A stretch of DNA of 51,349 nt, taken from Oscillospiraceae bacterium. GTDB taxonomy: Bacteria > Bacillota > Clostridia > Oscillospirales > Ruminococcaceae. The stretch is taken from the NCBI GenBank assembly GCA_009777635.1, contig WRLK01000017.1, positions 1-51,349 on the forward strand, given 5' to 3'. The translations under genes were made by a program, and so were the position numbers. The stretch's first letter is position 1. Every line of letters starts with the position of its first letter. The notes under the pieces are model-generated. The model was not told where the DNA came from. It saw only the letters and a list, made by a program, of their open reading frames with translations, and searched no databases. Shown here piece by piece: positions 26,352-35,425 of the stretch.

Positions 26352-27307
26352 TTTACCGCCTCCCTTGCTGCTTGCCGCTCAAGCTTTTCTTCCTTTTTAA
26401 GGCGGATCGCTTCCTTGTCGCGCATGAAATAGAAAAGTATAGCCGACAACAAAGCTATGATTACGAACATCACAATACTCGCGGCAGCCGCGCGGTTATA
26501 CATATAGCTTCCGGCGAACGCCTGCCTGAAGATGAATACGCTTGCCGTCGTGGTCGCATTGTCGGGGCCGCCGTTGTTGAACAGCCTTGGGATATCAAAC
26601 ATGTTAAGGCCGCCGATCAGGCTTGTAACCAGAGTGAACAGCAGGATTGTGCGAAGGTTCGGCAGCGTGATGAAGAAGAATGCCTGAAAGCCTGAGGCGC
26701 CGTCGATATCCGCAGCCTCAAACATATCCGGGCTCATGCCTAAAACGCCCGATATCAGAATCAGCATGGTATAGCCGTACCACATCCAGAACTGGATGAA
26801 CGCTATAATCAGCTGAGACGCCAGCATGCTGTTGATGAAATTAAAAGACGACTCCAATATCCCGACCGTTTGAAGGATATGATTGACAACGCCGGTGGGA
26901 TGCATAAACAGCACATTGAACAGAATCGCGATTGTTGCGGCGGTTATAATGTTCGGCATATAAAGCATAACCTTAAATGCGCCCTGCCCCCTGATTCTAT
27001 AGCGCCTGCTTGTAAACCACGCCGTAAGCAGCAACGCAAGCAGTATCTGCGGAATAAAATTAATAATCCAAATCACAAACGTATTTCTCACCGACGATTG
27101 GAATGTCGGCGCGGTTAATACAATCTGAAAGTTTTCAAACGGGTTCGACAGAAAACTAAAGCTGGATTTGCCAAGCCCCTGTAAATCTGTGAATCCTATT
27201 ACCGTGGTGTAAATCAGGGGATATAGCGAGAAAAAAAGAAAGGCAACCACAAACGGAATTGAAAATATGTAACCATATTTTGCGTAGTTGTCGACCTTTC
27301 GCCGCAT
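26348..27307 (-). CDS. Sugar ABC transporter permease, MalF type
   Basis: A 319-aa membrane subunit. The EAA loop is visible as MFEAADIDGASGFQAFFFITLP. The start is ambiguous: GTG-ATG-ATG-ATG occurs in tandem (27316-27305), and the GAGG ribosome-binding site overlaps the first codon, so the last ATG (27307) has the best spacing and was chosen. The C-terminus ends in a charged tail. A stem-loop at 27339-27369 lies between it and the binding-protein gene upstream. Confidence 0.92.
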   Translation of the reverse strand: MRRKVDNYAKYGYIFSIPFVVAFLFFSLYPLIYTTVIGFTDLQGLGKSSFSFLSNPFENFQIVLTAPTFQSSVRNTFVIWIINFIPQILLALLLTAWFTSRRYRIRGQGAFKVMLYMPNIITAATIAILFNVLFMHPTGVVNHILQTVGILESSFNFINSMLASQLIIAFIQFWMWYGYTMLILISGVLGMSPDMFEAADIDGASGFQAFFFITLPNLRTILLFTLVTSLIGGLNMFDIPRLFNNGGPDNATTTASVFIFRQAFAGSYMYNRAAAASIVMFVIIALLSAILFYFMRDKEAIRLKKEEKLERQAAREAVK

Positions 27308-27338
27308 CATCATCACCTCAATATTAGAAATTATAGTA

Positions 27339-27369
27339 ATGGGGCGGCTGAAAGAATCCGCCGCCCCAT
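27339..27369 (-). terminator. Stem-loop between binding-protein and permease genes
   Basis: ATGGGGCGGC (27339-27348) pairs perfectly with 27360-27369 around an 11-base loop. No U-tract follows on the minus strand. As in the first importer operon, it sits just after the binding-protein gene and would favour its expression or mRNA stability. Confidence 0.65.
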
Positions 27370-27393
27370 ATAACCCATGTGGATATGAAATAT

Positions 27394-28725
27394 TTAGTCT
27401 ATCTCGATTCCAAGCTCGTCGTTGATACGTGCTTTGAAATCGGCAATCGCGGCGGCTTTATCCTTTTGGCCGGAGGAGTACATGCGCACTTGGTCGCGCC
27501 ATGCGATGTTGATGGTCTCGTCATATTGAGTCCAGGTCGAGCCGGATGCACTCGCGCCTGCCGGGGCAAAGACTTCGAACATGTTTTGTCCGCCCAGCAG
27601 CTCAACCGTGCCGTTGGATCTGCTCATAACCACAGCGGAGGAAACCGTGTCCTTTGTTCCGTCGGGGCCTTCAAGCGTGCCGTTGGCCCAATGGTATTGC
27701 AATCCGTCGTCGGAGGTGTCGAGGGTAACCCACTCGAAGAATCTGCCAATCGCTTCTTTATGCTGGGAATCCTTATTGGCAATCAGCCATGTGCCGCCCC
27801 ATGAGAAGCCTGTCGGAGGCTCGCAGACGGCCCAGTCGCCGAAGGTGTCGCCGACGTTGTTGACCATAACGTAGTTAATGAGCCATGCGGGGCCGAAGAA
27901 ACCGAGTACCGGCTTCGGGCCGTTGCCCGCCATATCGGCAAACCACGGGTCCTGCCAGTCGCGGGTGTCATTGTGCCAGCCGTTTTCTAAAAATGCTTTT
28001 GAAATATCAAGGAAAATTTCATAGCCCGGGTCGAGATTGAACTTGTCGTTTACAATCCATCCCTGTTGCGCGTTGCTCCTGATTACCTGCCAAAGGTCGC
28101 CGTCGCCGGAAACCGCGGCATAGCCCTTTTCGCCCAGCTCGGCTGCGGCTTGCATGAACTTATCCCAGCCGGGTCCGATTTTTGTCTTGACAACCGCGGG
28201 ATCGTCGCTTCCCCAAACATCCTGCGCGATCGAGCGGCGATAGATGAACGCTCCGCCTGTCGCCTGATAAGGCAGGCCGACTACCGCGTTGTCGCCCCTT
28301 GTGCCGATTTCATAAGCGTATGTAGCGACTTGTGCGGCGTTGATTTTGTTGGTCACATCGATGCCGAGTTCTGAGTAAGGCGCTGCGAAATGCGAGGCGT
28401 CGCCCTGGGTGTACTTAATGACGAACGCGGACTCTGCGCAGTAGAAGTCGGGTGCGTCGGCGCCTCCGCCGGCAAGAGCCTGGTCGAGCGCAGGCTGGTA
28501 CGCGCCGTCTTCCGTGTTTATGATGGTTACGTTAAACTCATAATCGAAATCAGAATTGAGTTCCTTGTATTTTTCAAGCATCCTCGGAACTTCATCCGTA
28601 AAGCTCCATACATTGAGGATATTGTTTGTCGGCCCCGACTGGGAACCGCCGCCGCAGCCTGCGAACGGCACAAGGCACAGAACAAGAACTAAAACCGGAA
28701 CAAAAATACGAATCATACGTTTCAA
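27394..28725 (-). CDS. Sugar ABC transporter, extracellular solute-binding lipoprotein
   Basis: A 443-aa family 1 type binding protein. The lipoprotein signal ends in PFAGC with the lipidated Cys at residue 24, followed by a Gly/Ser tether. The mature part shows the usual features (NVWSFTDEV start, LADQ-like segment DFYCAESAFV, then GFSWGGTWLIANKDS). The start is TTG with GGGAGG 8 bases upstream. It is the first gene of the operon importer-GH43, preceded by a promoter and LacI-type operator. The ligand is probably a xylo- or arabino-oligosaccharide, judging only from the GH43 and GH1 neighbours. Confidence 0.92.
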   Translation of the reverse strand: MKRMIRIFVPVLVLVLCLVPFAGCGGGSQSGPTNNILNVWSFTDEVPRMLEKYKELNSDFDYEFNVTIINTEDGAYQPALDQALAGGGADAPDFYCAESAFVIKYTQGDASHFAAPYSELGIDVTNKINAAQVATYAYEIGTRGDNAVVGLPYQATGGAFIYRRSIAQDVWGSDDPAVVKTKIGPGWDKFMQAAAELGEKGYAAVSGDGDLWQVIRSNAQQGWIVNDKFNLDPGYEIFLDISKAFLENGWHNDTRDWQDPWFADMAGNGPKPVLGFFGPAWLINYVMVNNVGDTFGDWAVCEPPTGFSWGGTWLIANKDSQHKEAIGRFFEWVTLDTSDDGLQYHWANGTLEGPDGTKDTVSSAVVMSRSNGTVELLGGQNMFEVFAPAGASASGSTWTQYDETINIAWRDQVRMYSSGQKDKAAAIADFKARINDELGIEID

Positions 28726-28797
28726 ATTGAAATCCTCCCTTTAATATAAATGTCTGTTTCTAAGCGGTTCCCATAAATTCTGTACATATTTTTTGTT

Positions 28798-28815
28798 ATG
28801 GAAACCGGTTTCCAT
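28798..28815. promoter_or_regulatory. LacI-type operator, perfect 18-bp palindrome
   Basis: ATGGAAACCGGTTTCCAT is a perfect palindrome with the central CG of LacI/GalR-family operators. It starts about 10 bases downstream of the -10 box of the importer promoter, so a bound repressor would block initiation. A degenerate second site (ATGGGAACCG half) lies at about 28755-28774. Confidence 0.8.
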
Positions 28816-28825
28816 TGGTGCATTC

Positions 28826-28855
28826 ATCATAGCATAATGTTTTTGCAGTTTGCAA
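28826..28855 (-). promoter_or_regulatory. Promoter of the importer/GH43 operon
   Basis: Minus strand TTGCAA (28855-28850), 18 bases, TATGAT (28831-28826), just upstream of the LacI-type operator. Confidence 0.65.
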
Positions 28856-28939
28856 CATGTTTTTTTGACAAAAATTAGTCTATATTTTTGGGCAATATTA
28901 CAAATATTTATTAAAAGGGCATCTGCGCCATAAAGTAGA

Positions 28940-28968
28940 TTGACTTTTAAACTTTTGATGATTATCAT
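28940..28968 (+). promoter_or_regulatory. Promoter of the GH1 gene
   Basis: TTGACT (28940-28945), 17 bases, TATCAT (28963-28968), about 57 bases before the TTG start. No copy of the LacI-type operator overlaps it. Confidence 0.6.
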
Positions 28969-29025
28969 GAAAACAGCTAGCGGACCAATATTTTTAACAG
29001 GTAATGATAAAAAGGAGAGTTGAAT

Positions 29026-30366
29026 TTGAAAAAAATCGTATTCCCAAAAGAATTCTTATGGGGCGCCACAACCGCGTCCTACCAGATAGAGGGGGCGGCT
29101 TTTGAGGACGGCAAGGGCGAATCCATCTGGGACAGGTTCGCGCATACGCCCGGCAGGATTTCGGACGGTACAAACGGGGATGTCGGCTGCGACCATTATC
29201 ACCTTTATAAAGACGATATCGCAATCATGAAGGAGCTCGGCCTTCAGGCTTACCGGCTATCCATTTCCTGGCCGCGTATTTTCCCCGACGGGACGGGTCA
29301 GCCAAATGCTAAGGGAATCGAGTTTTACAAGAATCTTCTGGAGGAGCTGCGCGCAAACGGCATTAAGACGATGGTTACGCTGTATCACTGGGATTTGCCG
29401 CAAACGCTCCAGGACAAGGGCGGCTGGGTAAACCGGCAGATCGCGGATGATTTCGAGCTTTACGCAAGACATGTTTTTGAGCAGCTTGACGGGCTTGTCG
29501 ATTGGTGGATTACGTTCAACGAGCCGTTTTGCTCCGCGTTTTTAGGTTATTGGAAAGGGGTGCACGCACCGGGGATTCAGGATTATTCATCGGCGCTTGC
29601 GGCGGCGCATCATCTGCTTCTCGCCCACGGCAAAGCTGTGAGGGCGTTTCGCGAGACGGGTACAAAGGGAGAAATCGGCATAACCCTAAACATGGACTAT
29701 TACTATCCGCTAAACGACTGCGACGAAGACCGCCGTGCGGCCGAGTTATCCCACGCGGCGTTTAACGCGTGGTTTGCCGACCCGATTTTTAAAGGTAAAT
29801 ATCCAGAAGCCATGCTTGATTTCTACAGAGATAAGGTCGTACTTCCTGAAATACATGAATCCGATCTTGCCTTAATCTCGGAAAAGCTCGACTTCTTGGG
29901 GCTTAACCATTATTTCAGCGATACGAATACGCCTTGCCCCGATAAATGGCCCCTAGGCGTAAAAACGGATTTCATCGGCGGGGACCGCACAGACATGGGC
30001 TGGGGGATTAATCCGGACGGATTCTACGATCTGCTCATGCGCCTTAATAAGGATTATGGCGATATCCCGATTTATATTACCGAAAACGGCTGCGCTACGC
30101 GCGATATCGTAAACGTGCGCGGGGAAGTTGAAGACCATAACCGCATCGATTTTTTGACGCGGTACATATCGGCGGCGCACCGCGCGCTTAAAGACGGCGT
30201 AAACCTCAAGGGGTATTATCAGTGGTCGCTGCTCGATAATTTTGAATGGTCGTTCGGCTTCTCAAAGCGGTTCGGCATTGTTCACGTCGATTATAAGACG
30301 CTCAAGCGCACCATCAAAAAAAGCGGGCGCTGGTACTCGGAGGTCATTGCGGAAAACGGGTTTTAA
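29026..30366 (+). CDS. GH1 family beta-glucosidase
   Basis: A 446-aa cytoplasmic retaining beta-glycosidase. The N-terminus FLWGATTASYQIEGA is the family signature; the acid/base Glu is in TFNEPFC (about residue 166); the nucleophile Glu is in YITENGC (about residue 352); and the NFEW substrate-binding motif is near residue 405. Length is typical. TTG at 29026 is chosen because AGGAG lies 8 bases upstream; the TTG at 29020 is too close to it. It is divergent from the importer/GH43 operon and probably processes the same imported oligosaccharides, for example cello- or mixed xylo-glucosides. Confidence 0.95.
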   Translation: MKKIVFPKEFLWGATTASYQIEGAAFEDGKGESIWDRFAHTPGRISDGTNGDVGCDHYHLYKDDIAIMKELGLQAYRLSISWPRIFPDGTGQPNAKGIEFYKNLLEELRANGIKTMVTLYHWDLPQTLQDKGGWVNRQIADDFELYARHVFEQLDGLVDWWITFNEPFCSAFLGYWKGVHAPGIQDYSSALAAAHHLLLAHGKAVRAFRETGTKGEIGITLNMDYYYPLNDCDEDRRAAELSHAAFNAWFADPIFKGKYPEAMLDFYRDKVVLPEIHESDLALISEKLDFLGLNHYFSDTNTPCPDKWPLGVKTDFIGGDRTDMGWGINPDGFYDLLMRLNKDYGDIPIYITENGCATRDIVNVRGEVEDHNRIDFLTRYISAAHRALKDGVNLKGYYQWSLLDNFEWSFGFSKRFGIVHVDYKTLKRTIKKSGRWYSEVIAENGF

Positions 30367-30412
30367 ACACCGTATTAGGATTTATACATTATGATGGAAA
30401 CTAAATTTCCGT

Positions 30413-30439
30413 GGGCCGAAGCTGAAACTTCGGCCCTTT
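30413..30439 (+). terminator. Terminator of the GH1 gene
   Basis: GGGCCGAAG pairs with CTTCGGCCC around a six-base loop, followed by TTTGCTTTC. Confidence 0.8.
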
Positions 30440-30532
30440 GCTTTCATTTTGTTAAGTAATATCATATACTGAATAAGACAATTGATTGGGCGCAAATCCT
30501 TAGTTTAAAATTATACACAAAATTAAAACAAA

Positions 30533-30554
30533 TGTAACATCAATTAATGTTACA
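30533..30554. promoter_or_regulatory. Palindrome upstream of the LPxTG protein gene
   Basis: TGTAACAT and ATGTTACA flank CAATTA, giving a perfect 22-base interrupted palindrome about 230 bases before the gene, in an AT-rich promoter region of roughly 300 bases with no other gene. It has the form of a dimeric-repressor or activator site; the binding protein is unknown. Confidence 0.5.
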
Positions 30555-30680
30555 TCAACAAAGATGTATCGATAATTTTTATGGCATATTCAATATATTA
30601 ATTATATTTTTAAAATAAATTTTGTGCATATAGTAGAATATTCGGAAAACGATAGTAAGTGCGCTTGATTTAGCTATAAA

Positions 30681-30712
30681 GTAACCTCTATGTAACCGAT
30701 AAACTATATAAT
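30681..30712 (+). promoter_or_regulatory. Promoter of the LPxTG protein gene with direct repeats
   Basis: A consensus -10 TATAAT (30707-30712) has no good -35 box. In its place are two GTAACC repeats (30681-30686 and 30692-30697) spaced 11 bases apart. That arrangement is typical of OmpR/PhoP-family activators, suggesting activator-dependent transcription (inference). Confidence 0.5.
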
Positions 30713-30765
30713 GAACGCAGTAGAAAAAATATGATTATATATATTGTATGAGGGGGAAACCACTT

Positions 30766-33700
30766 ATGTTGAGAAAGAAGATGTTTGCCGTATTTATGGT
30801 GGTCATGGTTGCTGTATTCCAGTCAAACCTGACGGTTTTAGCGGCATTTGCATCGGAAGAAACCGATGGCAGCGGCAGCTCAAGCTCTAGCAGCGACAGC
30901 TCCGGCAGTGACAGCTCTAGCAGTGACAGCTCCAGCAGCGACAGCTCTAGCAGCGACAGCTCTAGCAGCGACAGCTCTAGCAGCGACAGCTCCAGCAGCG
31001 ACAGCTCCGGCAGCGACAGCTCCGGCAGTGACAGCTCCGGCAGTGAGGGCTCCGATAGTGACGGCTCCGATGGCGACGGCTCCGATGGCGACGGCTCCGA
31101 CGGCGACGGCTCCGATGGCGACGGCTCCGACGGCGACGGCTCCGACGGCGACGGCTCCGACGGCGACGGCTCCGACGGCGACGGCTCCGACGGCGACGGC
31201 TCCGACGGCGACGGCTCCGACGGCGACGGCTTCGATGGCGACGGCTTCGATGGCGACGGCTCCGATGGCGACGGCTCCGATGGCGACGGCTCCGATGGTG
31301 ACGGCTTCGACGGCGACGGCTCCGACAACAATAATTTAGGCCCTGTGTCCTCTGATTTTGAGTTTTCATCCTCCAGTTTTAGCGCACCCGAAGATGATAT
31401 CTTTCTCGGAATCAGCAGCGTAGGATCCTCAGCCACCTCTGAAGAAACGACCCCACCGACCTCCAAGGAAGTCGTGGATGAATTCTTTAAAGGCAAAGGC
31501 GTAGATGAAAGCCTGCTCGACTCGCTCGAAGAAGAAGACCGCAATAAATTAGATGCTTTATCAGACTTTATAGACGCCGTCAATAATGATACACAGCTAT
31601 TTGTCCGTGTTACCGACGAGGACGGCACACCGCTCTTTGATTTAGATAACCCGGTTTATGTCCAGCTCATGATTGACGGAGTGCCTCAATACGACGAAGA
31701 CGGCAATCCGGTTTATATCCAGGCAAGGGACGAAAACGGCAACCCGCTCTTTGACGAGGACGGCAGCCCAATATACCGCCAAGCAGTTGATGAAAACGGC
31801 AACCTGCGTTTCCAGCCGCTATATAAAGAAGTAACGGAAGAAATTAAGGAATACTTAAACAGTTTAGCAGAAGCGTTGGCGGCCTACCAGCAAGATCTTG
31901 CTCAATACGAAATGGATAAGGACACGGCTCAAAATGAATTTGAAGACAGAACCAGCCAGGCATGGCAGGACTATTTAAACTCCGAGGAATATAAAAATTT
32001 TGAACAAGAGTTAGATAATTGGAAAGAAGCCAACGACAATTGGCAGGAGCTTGATGCGGAGTATCAAGACGAAATGAGGCAATATTTAGAAGATAAAGAC
32101 GCCTATGACGACGACTATGAGCAGTACTTAGAAGATAAAGACGCCTATGATGACGAATATGAGCAGTATTTAGAAGATAAATCTGCTTACGACGACGAGT
32201 ATGTGCAGTATACAGACGATATGAGGCAATTTGCCACAGACGCCGCGAAATTCTTGGACTACATCAGAAACCAGCTTCCCGAAGAATACCGTAACATGCC
32301 ACTGAACCAGATTCCCTCTGAGGTTGTAGACCAAGCGTTTGAAGATACGAAAAAGCTGGGTGCGGCAGGAAATGTCGGCGCGGTAAATGACAGCTTCCGC
32401 TCCGGTACGGAAAGAGACGCTACGCTTTCCATCGGTTCCGGCGACGACAGAATAGACGTGCCGGTCTCATACGGCACATCCGTTAACGGTGACTCAGGCA
32501 TCGGCGAAAGATTAAACTCTACAGGCAGCCTCGGCACAATTGCTCCCGGTGTGGAAATGTATAACGGCGGCGGCAGCCAAAGACCGATTGTTACTTTCTC
32601 TGAAGACGCGAGTCCCGGATTGTACAATTTCTACTATCGAGCTAACGGCACTACAAAGTTTGTTATTATAGAATTTACAGAAGAGATGGCAGCGTATGCT
32701 GCGCAGGAAGGATCGATTGATGTATCGCTCCCCGAAGTCTGCCAGCAAATATATGCCACATGGCAAACCGATAACTTCTTTGTAGAAAAACCTACAGAGC
32801 CTACGGCTCCCACAGCTCCCACAGCTCCCACGGCTCCCACAGAGCCTACGGCGCCCACAATTCCCACGGAGCCCACGCCTCCGGGCGGAATGCCCACGCC
32901 TCCTCCGGGAGCGCCCACAGCGGCCGATTTGCCCAATCCGCCTAAGGCGTCTTTACCCCCCAAGCCCGATCCAATGTTCGTTGACCCTGAAATGGAACGG
33001 GATCTTGGTGAAGATGATTTAACAGACGGCGACGCTGATGCCGACGCCGATGCTGACGCCGATGCTGACGCAGATGCCGACGCTGATGCAGACGCTGACG
33101 CCGACGCCGACGCCGACGCTGACGCTGATGCTGACGCTGACGCCGATGCCGACGCTGACGCCGATGCCGACGCTGACGCCGATGCCGACGCTGACGCCGA
33201 TGCCGACGCTGACGCCGATGCCGACGCTGACGCCGATGCCGACGCCGATGCCGATGCCGATGCCGATGCCGATGCCGACGCCGATGCCGACGCTGATGCC
33301 GACGCTGATGCCGACGCCGACGCCGACGCTGACGCCGACGCTGACGCCGACGCTGATGCAGATGCCGACGCTGATGCAGATGCCGACGCTGATGCCGACG
33401 CTGATGCCGACGCCGACGCCGACGCTGATGCAGATGCCGACGCTGACGCAGATGCAGATGCAGATGCCGACGCTGACGCTGACGCCGACGCAGATGCAGA
33501 TGCCGACGCCGACGCTGATGCCGACGCAGATGCCGACGCAGATGCCGATGCTGACGCTGATGCTGACGCCGACGCCGACGCCGATGCCGATTCCGATAGC
33601 GATAGTGTTCTGATTCCGCCGGGTATCCCAAGCCTTAGCGGCCCGAGCTCAAGCGGCCCGTCATCTACAATCGGCGATGGCTCGACCCCGCTGACAACTA

Positions 33701-33942
33701 TTTCTGACAGTGCAGTTCCGCTTACCGACGGCAGCGACCTTGTAACCATTGACGACAATGATGTTCCGCTTACCGACGGCAGCGACCTCTTAACCATTGA
33801 TGACAACCAAGTTCCGCTTACCGGCCTGCCTCAGACCGGCGGCGCCAACGGAGCGGCAAGCGCCGGAGGCCTGATAGGCGCACTGCTTACCTTAGCGGCA
33901 GTCTTTAAGGGTCTTGGCAGAAAAGACAAGGAAGATTCATAA
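30766..33942 (+). CDS. LPxTG-anchored surface protein with Ser-Asp and Asp-Ala repeats
   Basis: A 1058-aa wall-anchored protein. Residues 1-30 are a signal peptide. Residues about 36-187 are Ser-Asp then Ser-Asp-Gly-Asp-Gly repeats, like an Sdr-type stalk but at the N-terminus. Residues about 285-360 contain DENGNPLFD-type repeats. Residues about 365-520 are acidic, charged helix/coiled coil with three 14-aa copies of [14 protein letters not shown]. Residues about 670-730 are Pro/Thr-rich. Residues 756-941 are 93 uninterrupted Asp-Ala dipeptides. The C-terminus has LPQTG (1021-1025), a hydrophobic segment and a charged tail. The start has GAGGGGG about 9 bases upstream. The protein is extremely acidic and could bind calcium or act as a spacer. 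No sortase gene is in the window. Confidence 0.88.
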   Translation: MLRKKMFAVFMVVMVAVFQSNLTVLAAFASEETDGSGSSSSSSDSSGSDSSSSDSSSSDSSSSDSSSSDSSSSDSSSSDSSGSDSSGSDSSGSEGSDSDGSDGDGSDGDGSDGDGSDGDGSDGDGSDGDGSDGDGSDGDGSDGDGSDGDGSDGDGFDGDGFDGDGSDGDGSDGDGSDGDGFDGDGSDNNNLGPVSSDFEFSSSSFSAPEDDIFLGISSVGSSATSEETTPPTSKEVVDEFFKGKGVDESLLDSLEEEDRNKLDALSDFIDAVNNDTQLFVRVTDEDGTPLFDLDNPVYVQLMIDGVPQYDEDGNPVYIQARDENGNPLFDEDGSPIYRQAVDENGNLRFQPLYKEVTEEIKEYLNSLAEALAAYQQDLAQYEMDKDTAQNEFEDRTSQAWQDYLNSEEYKNFEQELDNWKEANDNWQELDAEYQDEMRQYLEDKDAYDDDYEQYLEDKDAYDDEYEQYLEDKSAYDDEYVQYTDDMRQFATDAAKFLDYIRNQLPEEYRNMPLNQIPSEVVDQAFEDTKKLGAAGNVGAVNDSFRSGTERDATLSIGSGDDRIDVPVSYGTSVNGDSGIGERLNSTGSLGTIAPGVEMYNGGGSQRPIVTFSEDASPGLYNFYYRANGTTKFVIIEFTEEMAAYAAQEGSIDVSLPEVCQQIYATWQTDNFFVEKPTEPTAPTAPTAPTAPTEPTAPTIPTEPTPPGGMPTPPPGAPTAADLPNPPKASLPPKPDPMFVDPEMERDLGEDDLTDGDADADADADADADADADADADADADADADADADADADADADADADADADADADADADADADADADADADADADADADADADADADADADADADADADADADADADADADADADADADADADADADADADADADADADADADADADADADADADADADADADADADADADADADADADADADADADADSDSDSVLIPPGIPSLSGPSSSGPSSTIGDGSTPLTTISDSAVPLTDGSDLVTIDDNDVPLTDGSDLLTIDDNQVPLTGLPQTGGANGAASAGGLIGALLTLAAVFKGLGRKDKEDS
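30870..31326 (+). repeat. Ser-Asp / Ser-Asp-Gly-Asp-Gly coding repeat
   Basis: Imperfect tandem 12- and 15-18-base units (AGCTCTAGCAGCGAC-like, then GGCTCCGACGGCGAC-like) run through the N-terminal part of the LPxTG gene. Open antisense frames here are a by-product of the repeat. Confidence 0.85.
32080..32205 (+). repeat. Three tandem 42-base coding repeats
   Basis: Copies begin at 32080, 32122 and 32164, each encoding a 14-residue QYLEDK-AYDD-Y unit in the coiled-coil part of the LPxTG protein. Confidence 0.85.
33031..33588 (+). repeat. 93-unit Asp-Ala hexanucleotide repeat
   Basis: 558 bases of GAY-GCN units with mixed third positions (GAC/GAT, GCT/GCC/GCA), all encoding Asp-Ala without a single interruption. 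The codon mixing shows that the amino-acid pattern is selected; it is not a fresh DNA slippage product. Confidence 0.9.
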
Positions 33943-33966
33943 AGCCTTAGAGCAAAACTTATAGAA

Positions 33967-33998
33967 AAGAGAGGACGCCGGGTACGGCGTCCTCTCTT
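33967..33998. terminator. Bidirectional terminator
   Basis: A perfect 14-bp stem, AAGAGAGGACGCCG and its complement around GGTA, lies between the LPxTG gene and the convergent EAL-like gene. It is flanked by T-rich or A-rich ends on both sides. Confidence 0.85.
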
Positions 33999-34022
33999 AA
34001 TAGATTATTATTCCGGTGTTAT

Positions 34023-35327
34023 TTATTTAGGCTCAAAATCTGTACGCTGCATAGCGCCGATCAACTCTTCAACGCTTAGCGTCGGGGCAAAATAAAAGCC
34101 CTGTAAATAGTTGCATCCATATTTTGTCAGTAGCCTTACCTGTTTTTTAGTCTCCACGCCCTCGGCAATAACAGTCAGCTTTAACTTCTTTGCGATGTTA
34201 ACCAATCCTCCTGCCAACGCAGCCCCTTTTTCGTCGTTGTTTATCTGCCAGACGGTGAACCGCCCCAGCCTGACCATACTCACAGGCATGTTGAGGATAT
34301 TTGTAATACCTGTATATCCCGCGCCAAAGTCGTTTAAGATAATACTGATACCCATATCGACAATCTCGTTCATACAGCTGTGCGACGACGCTAAACTGCT
34401 GGCCATAACGTTCTCGGATATGTCAAAGGCAAGCTTTTCTACCGGAATCTTAGCGGCGTTCAAGGCGGTTTCCACATCGGAAACAAAGCGTTTCTGTATA
34501 AGCTGTACAGGTGAAATCGGAATGGATATCTTCTCAAAATCTATATTCTTCTCGCGCAGCATGGAAATAAGCTCACAGCCTTTATGGATCGCATAATTGC
34601 TGATTTTGTAAATCTGGCCCGTTTCCTCCGCAATCGGCATAAATTCGCCGGCCATAATGCGTCCGAACTCAGGGTGCAAAAGGTACATGTAACTGTCGGC
34701 ATGGGTAAAGCGGCCCTCCTTAACATTATAGGCGGGACGATACCGCATTTCCATAAGGCCGTTGTCAATTGCCTTCGACAGGAATCCGGCGATGGAATTG
34801 CGCCGGTACAGCTTCAGTTGCAGCGCCTCGTCAAAGAAGCAATATCTGTTGGGACCAAGCTTCGCGGACTCGGAGATGGCGTATCCCAGCTGCTCGAGCA
34901 TCTCCTTTGCGCTGTTTGATTTGCCGGGATGCGTGATTGCCGCAAGATTGATTGAGCATATACAGTCCAAGCCTTCGATGCTCCAGCCACTCTCGAAACG
35001 CTTGGATATTTCATCTAAAATCGGCGCCCCATACTTTAGCTTGTCAAAGATTATGATGAATTCTACTCCCGCTGTCCGGTAAACATCGGCGTCCTTTAAG
35101 CTGATTAAATATCTTGCGATTTTCTGCAAAAACATCTCGCCGAACTGAAAACCGAACGTCTCGTTGAATTCCTTGAAGTCTTCAAGGTACAGCTTGACTA
35201 CCACGCCTTTGCTTTTTGACTTGCCTTCAATAAGCTCTGTGAGCCTCTCAATTAAAGGTTCCGGCCTTGGGCACCTGAAATAAGCGTCTATCCTTTCAAA
35301 GTTTAACTCGCCATATTCTATCTGCAT
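34023..35327 (-). CDS. Degenerate GGDEF-EAL protein, catalytically inactive
   Basis: A 434-aa cytoplasmic protein. Residues about 10-175 have the GGDEF fold (DFKEFNETFGFQFGE) but the signature is AGVEF. Residues about 180-430 have the EAL fold, but the EAL motif reads ADSYMYL, the metal-binding DDFG is NDFGAGY, the catalytic Lys segment is VRLGRF, and the Asn of the NVS segment is replaced. EGVET and QGFYFA remain. Loss at so many sites argues against both cyclase and phosphodiesterase activity; it may bind c-di-GMP or a protein partner. It starts at the ATG at 35327 behind AAAGGTG. The reading frame is intact and full length. Confidence 0.85.
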   Translation of the reverse strand: MQIEYGELNFERIDAYFRCPRPEPLIERLTELIEGKSKSKGVVVKLYLEDFKEFNETFGFQFGEMFLQKIARYLISLKDADVYRTAGVEFIIIFDKLKYGAPILDEISKRFESGWSIEGLDCICSINLAAITHPGKSNSAKEMLEQLGYAISESAKLGPNRYCFFDEALQLKLYRRNSIAGFLSKAIDNGLMEMRYRPAYNVKEGRFTHADSYMYLLHPEFGRIMAGEFMPIAEETGQIYKISNYAIHKGCELISMLREKNIDFEKISIPISPVQLIQKRFVSDVETALNAAKIPVEKLAFDISENVMASSLASSHSCMNEIVDMGISIILNDFGAGYTGITNILNMPVSMVRLGRFTVWQINNDEKGAALAGGLVNIAKKLKLTVIAEGVETKKQVRLLTKYGCNYLQGFYFAPTLSVEELIGAMQRTDFEPK

Positions 35328-35425
35328 ATCTATGCACCTTTCCGTTTTTCTTCCAACGTATTATTTTATTTCACAAAATACATTCTATACTGCCATGCTT
35401 GTTATTTTTAGTTCCCATTTTTGTA

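Noticed and set aside
30735-31628. Minus-strand frame rich in Ser-Glu-Pro repeats
   Set aside because: It is the antisense shadow of the Ser-Asp-Gly repeats and has no translation signals.
31000-33600. CRISPR-like array in the repeat-rich gene
   Set aside because: Repeats are contiguous, in frame and without unique spacers; they are protein-coding tandem repeats.
32634-33806. Long minus-strand frame with Ser-Ala repeats, and further open frames on both strands over the Asp-Ala tract
   Set aside because: A hexanucleotide GAYGCN repeat leaves several frames open at once. Only the plus-strand LPxTG frame has a start with a ribosome-binding site, a signal peptide and a sortase motif.
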